From contig NZ_CP117167.1 of assembly GCF_028596025.1 (NCBI RefSeq), positions 806,001 to 870,000 of the forward strand: DNA of 64,000 bases. Direction: 5' to 3'. The notes below the pieces were generated by a model that saw only the letters and a program-made list of their open reading frames with translations, searched no databases and was not told where the DNA came from. Both the position numbers and the translations under genes were made by a program. This stretch comes from Mucilaginibacter jinjuensis. GTDB lineage: Bacteria; Bacteroidota; Bacteroidia; Sphingobacteriales; Sphingobacteriaceae. This document shows positions 18,154 through 26,317 of this stretch, piece after piece; the stretch's first letter is position 1; every line of letters starts with the position of its first letter.

Positions 18154-18439
18154 TGAGTTTATCAATTTATTACACTCCTCGTTCAAAGGAAACACTTTTA
18201 TCGGTTTATAATTTTATTCTTGATAATTCGGAGAATCATCAGCACGGAAATTTTCGATTAAGGCAGAAAAAACCATTTCGCTTATAGCTGAACAGCCTTT
18301 TATGTTTAAAGCTTCTGATATTGATATCAGTGTTAGAGTTGGCTATATCACTAAACAAACTTCATTATTTTATCGGGTTACAGATTCCTCTGTTCACTTA
18401 TTATTCTTCTGGGATAACAAGCAAGAACCAATATCTTGA
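18153..18439 (+). pseudogene. RelE/ParE-type toxin gene with a single-base frameshift
   Basis: The frame opens MSLSIYYTPRSKETLLSVYN and shifts near 18224, where GATAATTCGG stands for an expected GATAAATTCGG. After the shift the second frame continues FGESSARKFSIKAEKTISLI and on to VHLLFFWDNKQEPIS, a coherent ParE/RelE C-terminal half ending at TGA 18437-18439. As it stands, translation ends at TAG 18285 after 44 residues. Restoring one A gives a 95-residue toxin. This is either a true mutation or a sequencing error; toxin loss with the antitoxin retained is biologically easy to explain. Confidence 0.85.
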
Positions 18440-18497
18440 TAAATTAAGTAGAAATAACTCTTAATACTTTCCCTTATCTTTACAGGTTCTAAAACAA

Positions 18498-19562
18498 ATG
18501 AAGAAACTTCGCTGGCTTTTATTACCGTTCTCGTTGGTGTATGCCTTGATTGTGGTTATCCGCAACTGGTGTTACGATGTGGGGTGGTTTAAAAGTACAA
18601 AGTTTGATTTGCCGGTAATATCTGTCGGTAACCTGGCGGTTGGCGGGGCTGGTAAATCGCCCATGACGGAGTACCTGGTTCGATTGCTGAAAAACGATTA
18701 TAAGCTATCTACGCTAAGTCGCGGTTATGGCCGGAGCACCAAAGGTTTCTTATTGGCAGATAATAAAAGTACTGCTGCCGATATTGGCGACGAGCCTGCT
18801 CAGTTTAAACATAAGTTCCCCGATGTTGCCGTTGCAGTTTGTGAGGACAGGGTTAACGGGATTAATCAGCTTAAAAACGATTATGATGTAATTGTTTTAG
18901 ATGATGCCTACCAGCATCGGGCGGTTAAACCGGGCTTGAGCATTTTATTGTTCGATTATAAAAAGCTAAACGAGCCCAACTTTTTACTCCCGGCGGGCGA
19001 TCTGCGCGAACCGTTTAATGGTAAGATGCGGGCTGATATTATAGTGGTGAGCAAATGCCCGGAGGGTTTGTCGGCAGAAGGGCAGGAGCAGATAATCGGA
19101 AAAATAGGGGTATATCCGTATCAGCAATTGTTTTTTACCTCGATCAATTACCTCGGATTGAAAACATTAGATGGCATTGAAGTAAAAGATCAACTCAATA
19201 CTGATACCCGGATCTTTCTGCTTACGGGTATTGCAGGCGCAGCGCCATTGAAACAATATTTACAAGGAATTACACCACATATAATTCATCATAATTATGC
19301 TGATCACCACCGGTTCAGCTTAAAAAATATTACTAAACTTGCTGATGAATTTTCGGCAGAACCATCAATAAATAAGGTGGTGGTTACAACAGAAAAAGAT
19401 GCAGAACGTTTAAAACAACCTGAGCTGTTGCCGCTGTTAAGCAAGCTACCCATACTGGTGTTACCCATCAGTATCAGTTTTCTTAATAACGGACAACAAG
19501 AATTTGATAAACAGATAACAAATTATGTTAGAAAATATAGAACGCACAGCAGCGTACATTAA
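18498..19562 (+). CDS. lpxK: Tetraacyldisaccharide 4'-kinase
   Basis: A 354-residue inner-membrane-associated kinase that adds the 4'-phosphate to the lipid A precursor. An N-terminal membrane helix (residues 5-24) is followed by the P-loop region VGNLAVGGAGKSPMTEYL (about 43-60), LSRGYGR, and DEPAQFKHKFPDVAVAVCEDR with the DDAYQHR motif, all usual for LpxK. The last 38 bases overlap the next gene, so the two are translationally coupled. A TATCTTTA box (18475-18482) is a possible -7 element. Confidence 0.96.
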   Translation: MKKLRWLLLPFSLVYALIVVIRNWCYDVGWFKSTKFDLPVISVGNLAVGGAGKSPMTEYLVRLLKNDYKLSTLSRGYGRSTKGFLLADNKSTAADIGDEPAQFKHKFPDVAVAVCEDRVNGINQLKNDYDVIVLDDAYQHRAVKPGLSILLFDYKKLNEPNFLLPAGDLREPFNGKMRADIIVVSKCPEGLSAEGQEQIIGKIGVYPYQQLFFTSINYLGLKTLDGIEVKDQLNTDTRIFLLTGIAGAAPLKQYLQGITPHIIHHNYADHHRFSLKNITKLADEFSAEPSINKVVVTTEKDAERLKQPELLPLLSKLPILVLPISISFLNNGQQEFDKQITNYVRKYRTHSSVH

Positions 19563-20346
19563 AAACCGCATCGGCGATTTTGAGCCGGAAATAGGCATTA
19601 TTTTAGGCACCGGTTTAGGTGGCCTGGTTAACGAGATTGAGGTAGAAAAGCAATTGCTTTATGCCAATATCCCCGATTTTCCGATCTCTACCTTAGAATT
19701 CCATTCGGGTAAATTGATATTCGGTACGCTATCTGGTAAAAAGGTAGTGGCTATGCAGGGCCGTTTACACTATTACGAAGGTTATAATATGCAGCAAATT
19801 ATTTTCCCGGTTAGGGTGATGAAATGGCTGGGTATTAAAACCCTGTTTGTATCAAATGCCAGCGGTGCGCTTAATCCCGATTATAGAAAAGGCGATCTGA
19901 TGATCATTAACGATCACATTAACCTGCAGCCGCATAACCCGCTGATTGGTGCTAATGAAGAGGAAATTGGTTCGCGTTTCCCTGACATGAGCGAGCCTTA
20001 CAAATTAAACCTGATAGAAAAGGCGCTTGATATTGCAAAAGCCAATAATATAACCTGCCATAAAGGCGTTTATGTAGCCGTAACCGGCCCGAGTTTGGAA
20101 ACCCGCGCCGAGTACAGATACTTACGTATTATAGGTGGTGATGCTGTTGGGATGAGTACCGTGCCCGAAGTTATTGCTGCAAACCACATGGGTTTACCTG
20201 TTTTTGCCGTGTCTGTACTAACTGATGAGGGTTTCCCTGATACATTAAAGCCGGTTTCTATTGATGATATACTGGCCGTTGCACACGAGGCCGAACCCAA
20301 AATGACACAAATACTTAAAGAACTGATTGCCGGCCTTGATGCTTAA
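19525..20346 (+). CDS. punA: Purine-nucleoside phosphorylase (trimeric type)
   Basis: A 273-residue enzyme that splits purine nucleosides with phosphate for base salvage. Family motifs: IGIILGTGLGGL (phosphate loop), FHSGKLIFGTLSGKKV, MQGRLHYYEGY, VSNASGALNPDY, AVTGPSLETRAEYR and VGMSTVPEVIAA. The start is unusual: ATG 19525 lies 38 bases inside lpxK in another frame, yet the N-terminus MLENIERTAAYIKNRI is typical of the family and cannot be trimmed without loss. The 3' end overlaps the porin gene by 8 bases. Confidence 0.95.
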   Translation: MLENIERTAAYIKNRIGDFEPEIGIILGTGLGGLVNEIEVEKQLLYANIPDFPISTLEFHSGKLIFGTLSGKKVVAMQGRLHYYEGYNMQQIIFPVRVMKWLGIKTLFVSNASGALNPDYRKGDLMIINDHINLQPHNPLIGANEEEIGSRFPDMSEPYKLNLIEKALDIAKANNITCHKGVYVAVTGPSLETRAEYRYLRIIGGDAVGMSTVPEVIAANHMGLPVFAVSVLTDEGFPDTLKPVSIDDILAVAHEAEPKMTQILKELIAGLDA

Positions 20347-22429
20347 AAAGCTGAAATATTTTTTATTGCTGCTCATCTGTATGCAGGCGGTATCGGTAAT
20401 GGCGCAGGTTAGCACTTACCCTACTTATCCCGGCCAGCAGCAACAGGGCTATATACGCGATACCAGTACCAGGGCCCCTGCCAAGAAATTGACAGACGAG
20501 CAGATGATGGATACCTTGCGTAAAAAGGAAGATCATAAAAAGGATACTGTAATTTTTAGCTCGAAGTATGTTAAGGTAACTAATGAGCATTTGTTATCAG
20601 ACAGTACCCAGGTTTTTGCATTAGATACCGGCCTGGTAAACTTCGAAAACTCTAACCCGCTATACCAGCCGCGCAGCCCGCGTATTGGGTTGGGCATTAC
20701 AGGTTTGGCGCAACGCCCTTTACTTTACGAACCCGTTAAAAGCATAGGTTTCGATGTAGGGCAGCACTCGCTCGATCCTTATTTGCTTAACCCGGCCGAT
20801 ATACAATATTACCGGGCACGTGTGGCTTATACCAACCTGAGTTTGTACACAGGTGGCGGGGCAGGGCAAATGTTTAAACTGGTTCACACCCAAAACATTA
20901 AACCCAACTGGAACCTGGGCTTAATGTTTAATACAATTGGATCTAAGGGATATTACCTGCGGCAGGGGGTAAGTGATATAAATGCCGGCCTTTTTAGCTG
21001 GTACGAATCGAAAAGCAAGCGGTATAATATGCTTGCCAATTTGCTGTTTAATACCCTTAAAGCACAGGAAAATGGCGGGCTGCAGAATGATAACATATTT
21101 ATAACCGGCCCTTCCGGCTTAGACGGTAGTGACGACCCTGTGAAGTTAAACGGTACTTCAACCGCCTGGGTAACCAAAGGTTTATACATTAAGCAGTTTT
21201 ATTATCTCGGCCGTATTGATAGTATGCGCAAGGGTTCTGATACTTCTAAAGTATTGCCTACCAATCGGGTATCGCATACTTTTTATTATGGTACGCAGCA
21301 ATATAAGTTTTTGCAGAACGACCCGGATACTTATCGCGTGTTTCCCGATTATTATTTTAGTTCACATAACTCGCGCGATTCATTATACATCCAGCACCTG
21401 CAAAACGTATTTACCTACTCTTTTTATCTGAGAGGTAAATCAAACAGCTTTGTGAAAAATGAGCTTAAGGTAGATCTGGGCCTGGCTTATGATTATTATC
21501 ATTACAGCCAAAGCGTGCTCGATTCGGTAGTTAACAACTTCGGTGCTAAAATTACGCAGGGGGTAACCAAGTCAGAAGGTAACTTCCAGAATGCTACATT
21601 GAAAGCCAAGCTGGGTTACCGCTTTAGCGATAAAATGGGTCTGGATGCCGATTTTCAACAAGTGGCCGAAGGTTATAACTTTGGCGATTTTCTGTACGAT
21701 GTTAAGCTAAATCTGTCTGGGGGTAAAAAGGCGGGGCGTATTGTGCTCGAAGCTTATTCGCAAAGTAATAAAGCACCATTTGTTTATACCAACTGGATCT
21801 CTAACCATTATATATTTACGGGCAATAGTTTCAGCAACCAAAAAACTACCAGTGTATCATTTAATTACATTAATAACCTGCTGCGCCTTGATTTTAAGGC
21901 CGAATATTTCCTGATTAATGATTACCTGTATTTTGCTGCCCAACCCGGCGGCATTGATGCCACCCCAATGCAGGCCGGCACACCTATCAGCTTATTGAAA
22001 TTAAGTATCGGCAAAAATTTAACCTGGCGCAGGTGGCATTTTGATAACTATGTGGTGTACCAGAAAACTGATAACGCCACTATAATGCGCACGCCCGATC
22101 TGTATACCTACAGCAGCATATATTATGCCCGTTTATTGTTTAACGTTCTTAATTCAAATATTGGTTTTAATGTACGATACAACACACCATACACCGCGCC
22201 ATCGTACGCGGTTGGCTTAGGCCAGTTTTATAACGGCCCCGATGTAACATTTACTTCATACCCGGTTGTATCGGTGTTTGCCAAAGGCACACTGTTCCGT
22301 ACCAACCTGTATGTACAATATGATTATGCCGATCAGGGCTTATTCAGCAAAGGCTTTTATACTGTAAACCGCTACCCGATGTTTAATCACCAATTGAAGT
22401 TTGGTGTGAGTTGGACGTTCTATAATTAA
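20339..22429 (+). CDS. Putative outer-membrane porin (Porin_10-like beta barrel)
   Basis: 696 residues from ATG 20339, with a signal peptide (MLKKLKYFLLLLICMQAVSV, cut after MAQ). A Pro/Gln-rich linker and a periplasmic segment lead into a long run of alternating polar/aromatic strands ending FGVSWTFYN, the C-terminal aromatic signature of an outer-membrane barrel. The type matches the Bacteroidota putative-porin family. It overlaps the phosphorylase stop by 8 bases, so lpxK, the phosphorylase and the porin form one coupled operon. The substrate is unknown. Confidence 0.85.
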   Translation: MLKKLKYFLLLLICMQAVSVMAQVSTYPTYPGQQQQGYIRDTSTRAPAKKLTDEQMMDTLRKKEDHKKDTVIFSSKYVKVTNEHLLSDSTQVFALDTGLVNFENSNPLYQPRSPRIGLGITGLAQRPLLYEPVKSIGFDVGQHSLDPYLLNPADIQYYRARVAYTNLSLYTGGGAGQMFKLVHTQNIKPNWNLGLMFNTIGSKGYYLRQGVSDINAGLFSWYESKSKRYNMLANLLFNTLKAQENGGLQNDNIFITGPSGLDGSDDPVKLNGTSTAWVTKGLYIKQFYYLGRIDSMRKGSDTSKVLPTNRVSHTFYYGTQQYKFLQNDPDTYRVFPDYYFSSHNSRDSLYIQHLQNVFTYSFYLRGKSNSFVKNELKVDLGLAYDYYHYSQSVLDSVVNNFGAKITQGVTKSEGNFQNATLKAKLGYRFSDKMGLDADFQQVAEGYNFGDFLYDVKLNLSGGKKAGRIVLEAYSQSNKAPFVYTNWISNHYIFTGNSFSNQKTTSVSFNYINNLLRLDFKAEYFLINDYLYFAAQPGGIDATPMQAGTPISLLKLSIGKNLTWRRWHFDNYVVYQKTDNATIMRTPDLYTYSSIYYARLLFNVLNSNIGFNVRYNTPYTAPSYAVGLGQFYNGPDVTFTSYPVVSVFAKGTLFRTNLYVQYDYADQGLFSKGFYTVNRYPMFNHQLKFGVSWTFYN

Positions 22430-22430
22430 T

Positions 22431-22502
22431 TAGAAGCAAGAGACAAGAACCAAGAAACAAGACAAAAAGCAAAGGCGACAATAAAAATTGGCGCCTTTTT
22501 AC
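22431..22502 (+). terminator. Word-like tandem repeat followed by the porin operon terminator
   Basis: 22431-22464 is built of AAGAGACAAGAACCAAGAAA words. 22471-22500 forms an AAAGGCG/CGCCTTT stem followed by TTTTT. Together they close the lpxK operon. Confidence 0.75.
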
Positions 22503-22507
22503 TATTT

Positions 22508-22618
22508 GTCATTGCGAGGAGTGTAACGACGTGGCAATCTCGTAGCTATACAGAGCGAATAGAATTGCACGATTGATAAGCATACGACGAGATTGCCACG
22601 CTGTCGCTCGCAATGACA
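22508..22618. repeat. Family R repeat, copy R4
   Basis: Bounded by GTCATTGCGAG and CTCGCAATGAC, with GTGGCAATCTCGT and its complement ACGAGATTGCCAC inside. Confidence 0.88.
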
Positions 22619-22647
22619 AATTGGTGAGTTTCCCGATTCTCTTCCCC

Positions 22648-23916
22648 CTATGTTTTCTGTTTCTTCTTCTTCGCCGCAGGGAACAATACATTATTTAATA
22701 TCAAACGGTATCCCGGCGAGTTGGGGTGCAGTTTAAGATCTGTTGGCGGGTCGCCTACGGCGTGCTGGTAATCTTCGGGGTCGTGGCCGCCGTAGAAAGT
22801 CCATTGGCCTTTGCCGTATTCGCCGTGGATGTAACGTGCTTCGTTGGCGGTTTTCATTTCGCCCATTACGGTAACGCCGGGTTTTAGCATGTTTTTATTG
22901 AAGGCAGTAGTTAAGCCCATAAAGCCTTTAATCACCTTGTCATGATCCTGGGTGAGCATACTAGGTACCACATCCCATTTGGCAGAGAAATCAAACAGCG
23001 TAAAAAAATCGTTGGTGCGGTCTATCTGCCGGGTAGGGGTTACATCGATATTACTGAAAGAGTGAGAAATAGGGTTCTGATCCAGCGTAAAGTTTTTGAA
23101 GGCAAAAGTTTGCGTAAAATCCAGTTTGCTTTGCGCCTGCGGATCGGCAGGGTCACCGTCAAACATGGATTCGCAGATGTCGGTATTAGCCGCAGCCAGA
23201 GCAATATCAAAAGTATCGGTGCCCGAGCACATGGCGAACAGAAAGCCACCGCCAGAACAGAAATCGCGGATATGCTGTGCAACGGCCAGTTTCATTTGTG
23301 ATACCTTTTTAAAACCCAGTTTATGCGCCAGTGCTTCCTGTCCTTTCACGTCATCTACATACCAGGGGGCATATCTAAAGGCACCGTAGAATTTGCTGTA
23401 CTGACCAGTAAAATCTTCGTGATGCAGGTGCAGCCAGTCGTATTTAGGTAAATCGCCGCGAATTACTTCTTCATCATATACCACATCGTAGGGGATCTCA
23501 GCATATTTTAAAACAAGGGTAACGGCATCATCCCAGGGGAGTTTATTTTTAGGCGAATACACGGCCATTTTAGGTGCTTTTTCTAGTTTCACCATGTCCA
23601 TGTTAACAGATGGGTCGCTGATCTCGTTCAGTATAGCGTTCACCTTTGCATCGGCCAGCACTTCGAAGCTTACGCCGCGAACCTTGCATTCATCCTCAAT
23701 AGCCTTACTATAAACCATCATAAAACTGCCGCCGCGATAGTTAAGCAGCCAGTCCACCTCCTGGTTGTTCTTCAATACCCAGAAAGCGATACCGTACGAT
23801 TTCAAGTGATCTTTCTGTACCTCATCCATCGGGATCAAGATAGATGCAGCCTTGCCCGCGGCGGATAAAAGAACAAGGATGAAAGATAGAAGGACGCTTA
23901 TTCGTTTCAGATGCAT
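22648..23916 (-). CDS. Secreted amidotransferase-like protein (often named asparagine synthetase B)
   Basis: 422 residues with a signal peptide (MHLKRISVLLSFILVLLSAA). The centre (about 135-245) resembles a class I glutamine-amidotransferase-like fold: PWDDAVTLVLKYAEIPYDVV, a YDWLHLHHEDFTG strand, and a GGGFLFAMCSGTDTFDIA turn where the Cys sits at a nucleophile-elbow-like position. Relatives in this group are commonly labelled asparagine synthetase B, but none of the AsnB domains can be seen here, so that name is probably misleading. The protein is periplasmic. Its real activity is unknown. It is transcribed alone. Confidence 0.7.
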   Translation of the reverse strand: MHLKRISVLLSFILVLLSAAGKAASILIPMDEVQKDHLKSYGIAFWVLKNNQEVDWLLNYRGGSFMMVYSKAIEDECKVRGVSFEVLADAKVNAILNEISDPSVNMDMVKLEKAPKMAVYSPKNKLPWDDAVTLVLKYAEIPYDVVYDEEVIRGDLPKYDWLHLHHEDFTGQYSKFYGAFRYAPWYVDDVKGQEALAHKLGFKKVSQMKLAVAQHIRDFCSGGGFLFAMCSGTDTFDIALAAANTDICESMFDGDPADPQAQSKLDFTQTFAFKNFTLDQNPISHSFSNIDVTPTRQIDRTNDFFTLFDFSAKWDVVPSMLTQDHDKVIKGFMGLTTAFNKNMLKPGVTVMGEMKTANEARYIHGEYGKGQWTFYGGHDPEDYQHAVGDPPTDLKLHPNSPGYRLILNNVLFPAAKKKKQKT

Positions 23917-23924
23917 ATTCTCAA

Positions 23925-24180
23925 ATGTAATAATTTGAATTCGACAATTTGACGATGTGCTAATTTGGCAATAAGATTGATTAGAGAATTTGAGGATGTG
24001 CTAATTTGAAAATTAATCCAAGCGCAGATTATTTTCAATCTTCAAATTATCAAATCGCTAAGGCATTGCCGAATCGACAAATTGCCAAATTTAAAAATCG
24101 ATGAGTCATTGCCGAATTGACAAATTTTCAAATCAACAAATTGAAGTGTCATTTTCAAATCGACAAATTAACACTCAAAT
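23925..24180. repeat. Word-like degenerate tandem repeat (family D)
   Basis: About 250 AT-rich bases built from variants of AATTTGACAAATCGACAAA and CTAATTTG words in both orientations. A second stretch of the same family lies at 54606-54735. The 298-base gap otherwise holds only the cyclophilin promoter. Confidence 0.75.
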
Positions 24181-24183
24181 TGT

Positions 24184-24191
24184 TACCTTTG
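24184..24191 (+). promoter_or_regulatory. -7 box of the cyclophilin gene
   Basis: TACCTTTG fits TAnnTTTG and lies 23 bases before the ATG; no convincing -33 TTTG is seen in the repeat upstream. Confidence 0.6.
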
Positions 24192-24214
24192 CACTCCTCT
24201 ATAAAATATAAAAA

Positions 24215-24652
24215 ATGAGCAAAGCAATAATCAAAACCGAAAAAGGTGATATGACCGTTCAGTTTTACGATCAGGACGCACCAAATACAGTAGCTAACTT
24301 TTTAGGTTTAGCAAAATCAGGATTTTACGATGGTGTAACTTTTCACCGTGTGATCCCTAACTTCGTTATCCAGGGTGGCGACCCAACCGGTACAGGTGCA
24401 GGTGGTTCTGGTAAAAGAATTGATTGCGAGTTAACAGGCGGTAACCAATACCACGATCGTGGCGTTTTATCAATGGCACATGCTGGCCGTAACACCGGCA
24501 GCTCTCAGTTTTTTATCTGCCACAGCCGCGATAATACTGCACACTTAGACCGTAACCACACCGTTTTTGGTAAAGTAATTGAAAACGTTGAAGTGGTTGA
24601 CGCTATCCGCCAGGGCGATAAAATCACCGGCATTGAAATAATTGAAGAATAA
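24215..24652 (+). CDS. Peptidylprolyl isomerase, cyclophilin type
   Basis: A 145-residue single-domain cyclophilin that speeds cis-trans isomerisation of prolyl bonds. Conserved segments: GVTFHRVIPNFVIQGGDPTG with the active-site Phe-His-Arg, GVLSMAHAGRNTGSSQFFI and HTVFGKVIENVEVVDAI. No signal peptide, so cytosolic. The DUF5606 gene follows on the same strand after a word-like repeat and may share its transcript. Confidence 0.96.
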   Translation: MSKAIIKTEKGDMTVQFYDQDAPNTVANFLGLAKSGFYDGVTFHRVIPNFVIQGGDPTGTGAGGSGKRIDCELTGGNQYHDRGVLSMAHAGRNTGSSQFFICHSRDNTAHLDRNHTVFGKVIENVEVVDAIRQGDKITGIEIIEE

Positions 24653-24660
24653 AATTTAGT

Positions 24661-24742
24661 GGAGAATTAGTAAGTTGTGAGTTAGTGAGTAGTTGCTAAC
24701 CATTCACAACTCACTAACTCACCATTCACAACTAAAGAGAGA
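24661..24742. repeat. Word-like tandem repeat (family B)
   Basis: GTTGTGAGTTAGTGAG on one side and ATTCACAACTCACTAACTCA on the other form an imperfect inverted repeat. An in-frame ATG-less extension of the next gene would run through it, so the gene start is placed at 24744. Confidence 0.75.
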
Positions 24743-24743
24743 T

Positions 24744-25163
24744 ATGAATTTACACGGAATAGTAGCCGTATCGGGCAAACCAGGATTGTGGAAAGCTTTG
24801 GCTCAAAACAAAACCGGCTTTGTTTTAGAAAGCCTTGATGCGCAGAAAACCAAATTAGTGGTTAACGTTTCTACAGCTAAACTGGCTGCATTAGACGAGA
24901 TCACCATTTTTGGTACAGACGAAGATATTAAGCTTACAGATGTTTTGAATACCATGAAAGCATCTGCAACAGAAGCACCTGACGCTAAAGCCGACGGTAA
25001 AAAATTGCGCGAATACTTTTATGAAATAGCGCCAGACCACGACGAACAACGTGTTTATAGTTCTGACATTAAGAAAGTACTAACCTGGTTCCACTTACTA
25101 AAAGAAAGACCAGAGTTTAACGAAGAGCCGGCTGCACCTGCAACGGAAGAAACTGCCGAGTAA
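24744..25163 (+). CDS. DUF5606-family protein
   Basis: 139 residues beginning MNLHGIVAVSGKPGLWKAL, with AAGAGAGAT just before the ATG as ribosome-binding region. The N-terminal half (1-70) matches the pattern of the Bacteroidota family DUF5606; then comes EYFYEIAPDHDEQRVYSSDI and an Ala/Glu-rich tail. The function is unknown and no membrane segment is present. It lies 91 bases after the cyclophilin gene. Confidence 0.85.
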   Translation: MNLHGIVAVSGKPGLWKALAQNKTGFVLESLDAQKTKLVVNVSTAKLAALDEITIFGTDEDIKLTDVLNTMKASATEAPDAKADGKKLREYFYEIAPDHDEQRVYSSDIKKVLTWFHLLKERPEFNEEPAAPATEETAE

Positions 25164-25164
25164 T

Positions 25165-25327
25165 TATTATTTCGGATTTCGGATGTTCGATTTTGGATTT
25201 ATCTAAAAAGAGAAAAGGGTCAATGAAATTAGTTTCATTGACCCTTTTCTCTTTGCTGTTTATATCTAAAGTATTTAAATCCGAAATCGAACATTCGTAA
25301 TTTTGTAAAGTATTTAAATCCGAAATG
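25165..25327. terminator. Bidirectional terminator flanked by word-like repeats (family E)
   Basis: The hairpin at 25208-25254 has arms AAAGAGAAAAGGGTCAATGA and complement with A/T tails, suited to both convergent genes. It is flanked by ATTTCGGATTTCGGATG words (25168-25200) and their complement (25262-25327). A third copy of the word family lies at 35441-35480. Confidence 0.85.
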
Positions 25328-26275
25328 TCAACACCCTTCCTGCTGCTGACATTTCTCGTTAACAAACTCGGCCTCGAAGGTAGAGTGGGTAATATCTAAG
25401 TGCTCCAACCGGTGGCGCAGATCATGTTTAATTTTATCGAATAGCGAAATATCATCGGGGTTAATCACCACGTGTGCGGTAAGCGCGTTTTCGGTGGTGC
25501 TTAAGGCCCAAACGTGTATGTGGTGAATATCTGCTACACCTTTGGCTTTCATGAGCTCCTGCTTAATCTTTTTGATGTCCATTTCTGCAGGTACACCATC
25601 CATCTCTAAACGGATACTGTGTTTAAGCAAACCCCAGGTGCCGCCTAGTATAACAACGGCAATAATTAAGCTTACAATACTATCTATCACATACCAGTGG
25701 GTAAAGTAAATAATAACACCAGAGATAACTACACCCAGCGATACAATAGCATCCATAGCCATGTGCAGGTAAGCGCCTTTAACATTAATATCTTTGTCTT
25801 TATCCTGTACAAATAAGTAGGCTGTAAAACCGTTAACGCCAATACCAATTAGGGCAACCCAGGCAATGGTACCACCTTCTAAAGGGTGTGGGTGCGTAAA
25901 GCGGATTATAGCCTCGTAAACAATAAAGCCTATTGAAACCAGTAAGATAATGGCGTTAAACAACGAAACCATAATGGTAGAGCGTTTGTAACCGTAAGTA
26001 TATTTCTCATTAGCGCTAACCTTGGTTAGCTTAAAAGCCAGTAAGGCTAATGCTAAACTGGCAATATCACTTACGTTATGGCCTGCATCGGTAAGCAGGG
26101 AAAGTGAGCCTTGCATAAAGCCCACAACAACTTCGATAATTACAAATGCCGAATTAAGGATAATACCCCAAATGAAAGCTTTATTTAAATGATCGAGCTT
26201 AGGAGCGTGATCGTGATGATGTCCAAACCCGTGTGAGTGGTCGTGCCCATGCGAATGTCCGTGGTCGTGTGCCAT
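25328..26275 (-). CDS. Cation diffusion facilitator (CDF) metal efflux transporter
   Basis: 315 residues. A His-rich N-terminal tail (residues 2-27, HDHGHSHGHDHSHG) probably binds zinc. Six membrane segments follow; helix 2 carries SLLTDAGHNVSDIASL and helix 5 HMAMDAIVSLGVV, the HxxxD/DxxxD-type zinc sites. A cytoplasmic C-terminal domain (about 215-305) ends the protein. It exports Zn2+ or related divalent cations in exchange for protons. The extreme C-terminus EKCQQQEGC is Cys/Gln-rich. Confidence 0.94.
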   Translation of the reverse strand: MAHDHGHSHGHDHSHGFGHHHDHAPKLDHLNKAFIWGIILNSAFVIIEVVVGFMQGSLSLLTDAGHNVSDIASLALALLAFKLTKVSANEKYTYGYKRSTIMVSLFNAIILLVSIGFIVYEAIIRFTHPHPLEGGTIAWVALIGIGVNGFTAYLFVQDKDKDINVKGAYLHMAMDAIVSLGVVISGVIIYFTHWYVIDSIVSLIIAVVILGGTWGLLKHSIRLEMDGVPAEMDIKKIKQELMKAKGVADIHHIHVWALSTTENALTAHVVINPDDISLFDKIKHDLRHRLEHLDITHSTFEAEFVNEKCQQQEGC

Positions 26276-26317
26276 TGCGCAAAACTAGTTATAAATTTGC
26301 ACAGGGCTGTATAAAAA

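Noticed and set aside
22648..23916. True asparagine synthetase
   Set aside because: The protein has a signal peptide and none of the N-terminal Cys amidotransferase or ATP-pyrophosphatase motifs of AsnB.
24661..24742. CRISPR-like repeated words before the DUF5606 gene
   Set aside because: The words are short, degenerate and without uniform spacers, and no cas gene is near; the same holds for the other word repeats.
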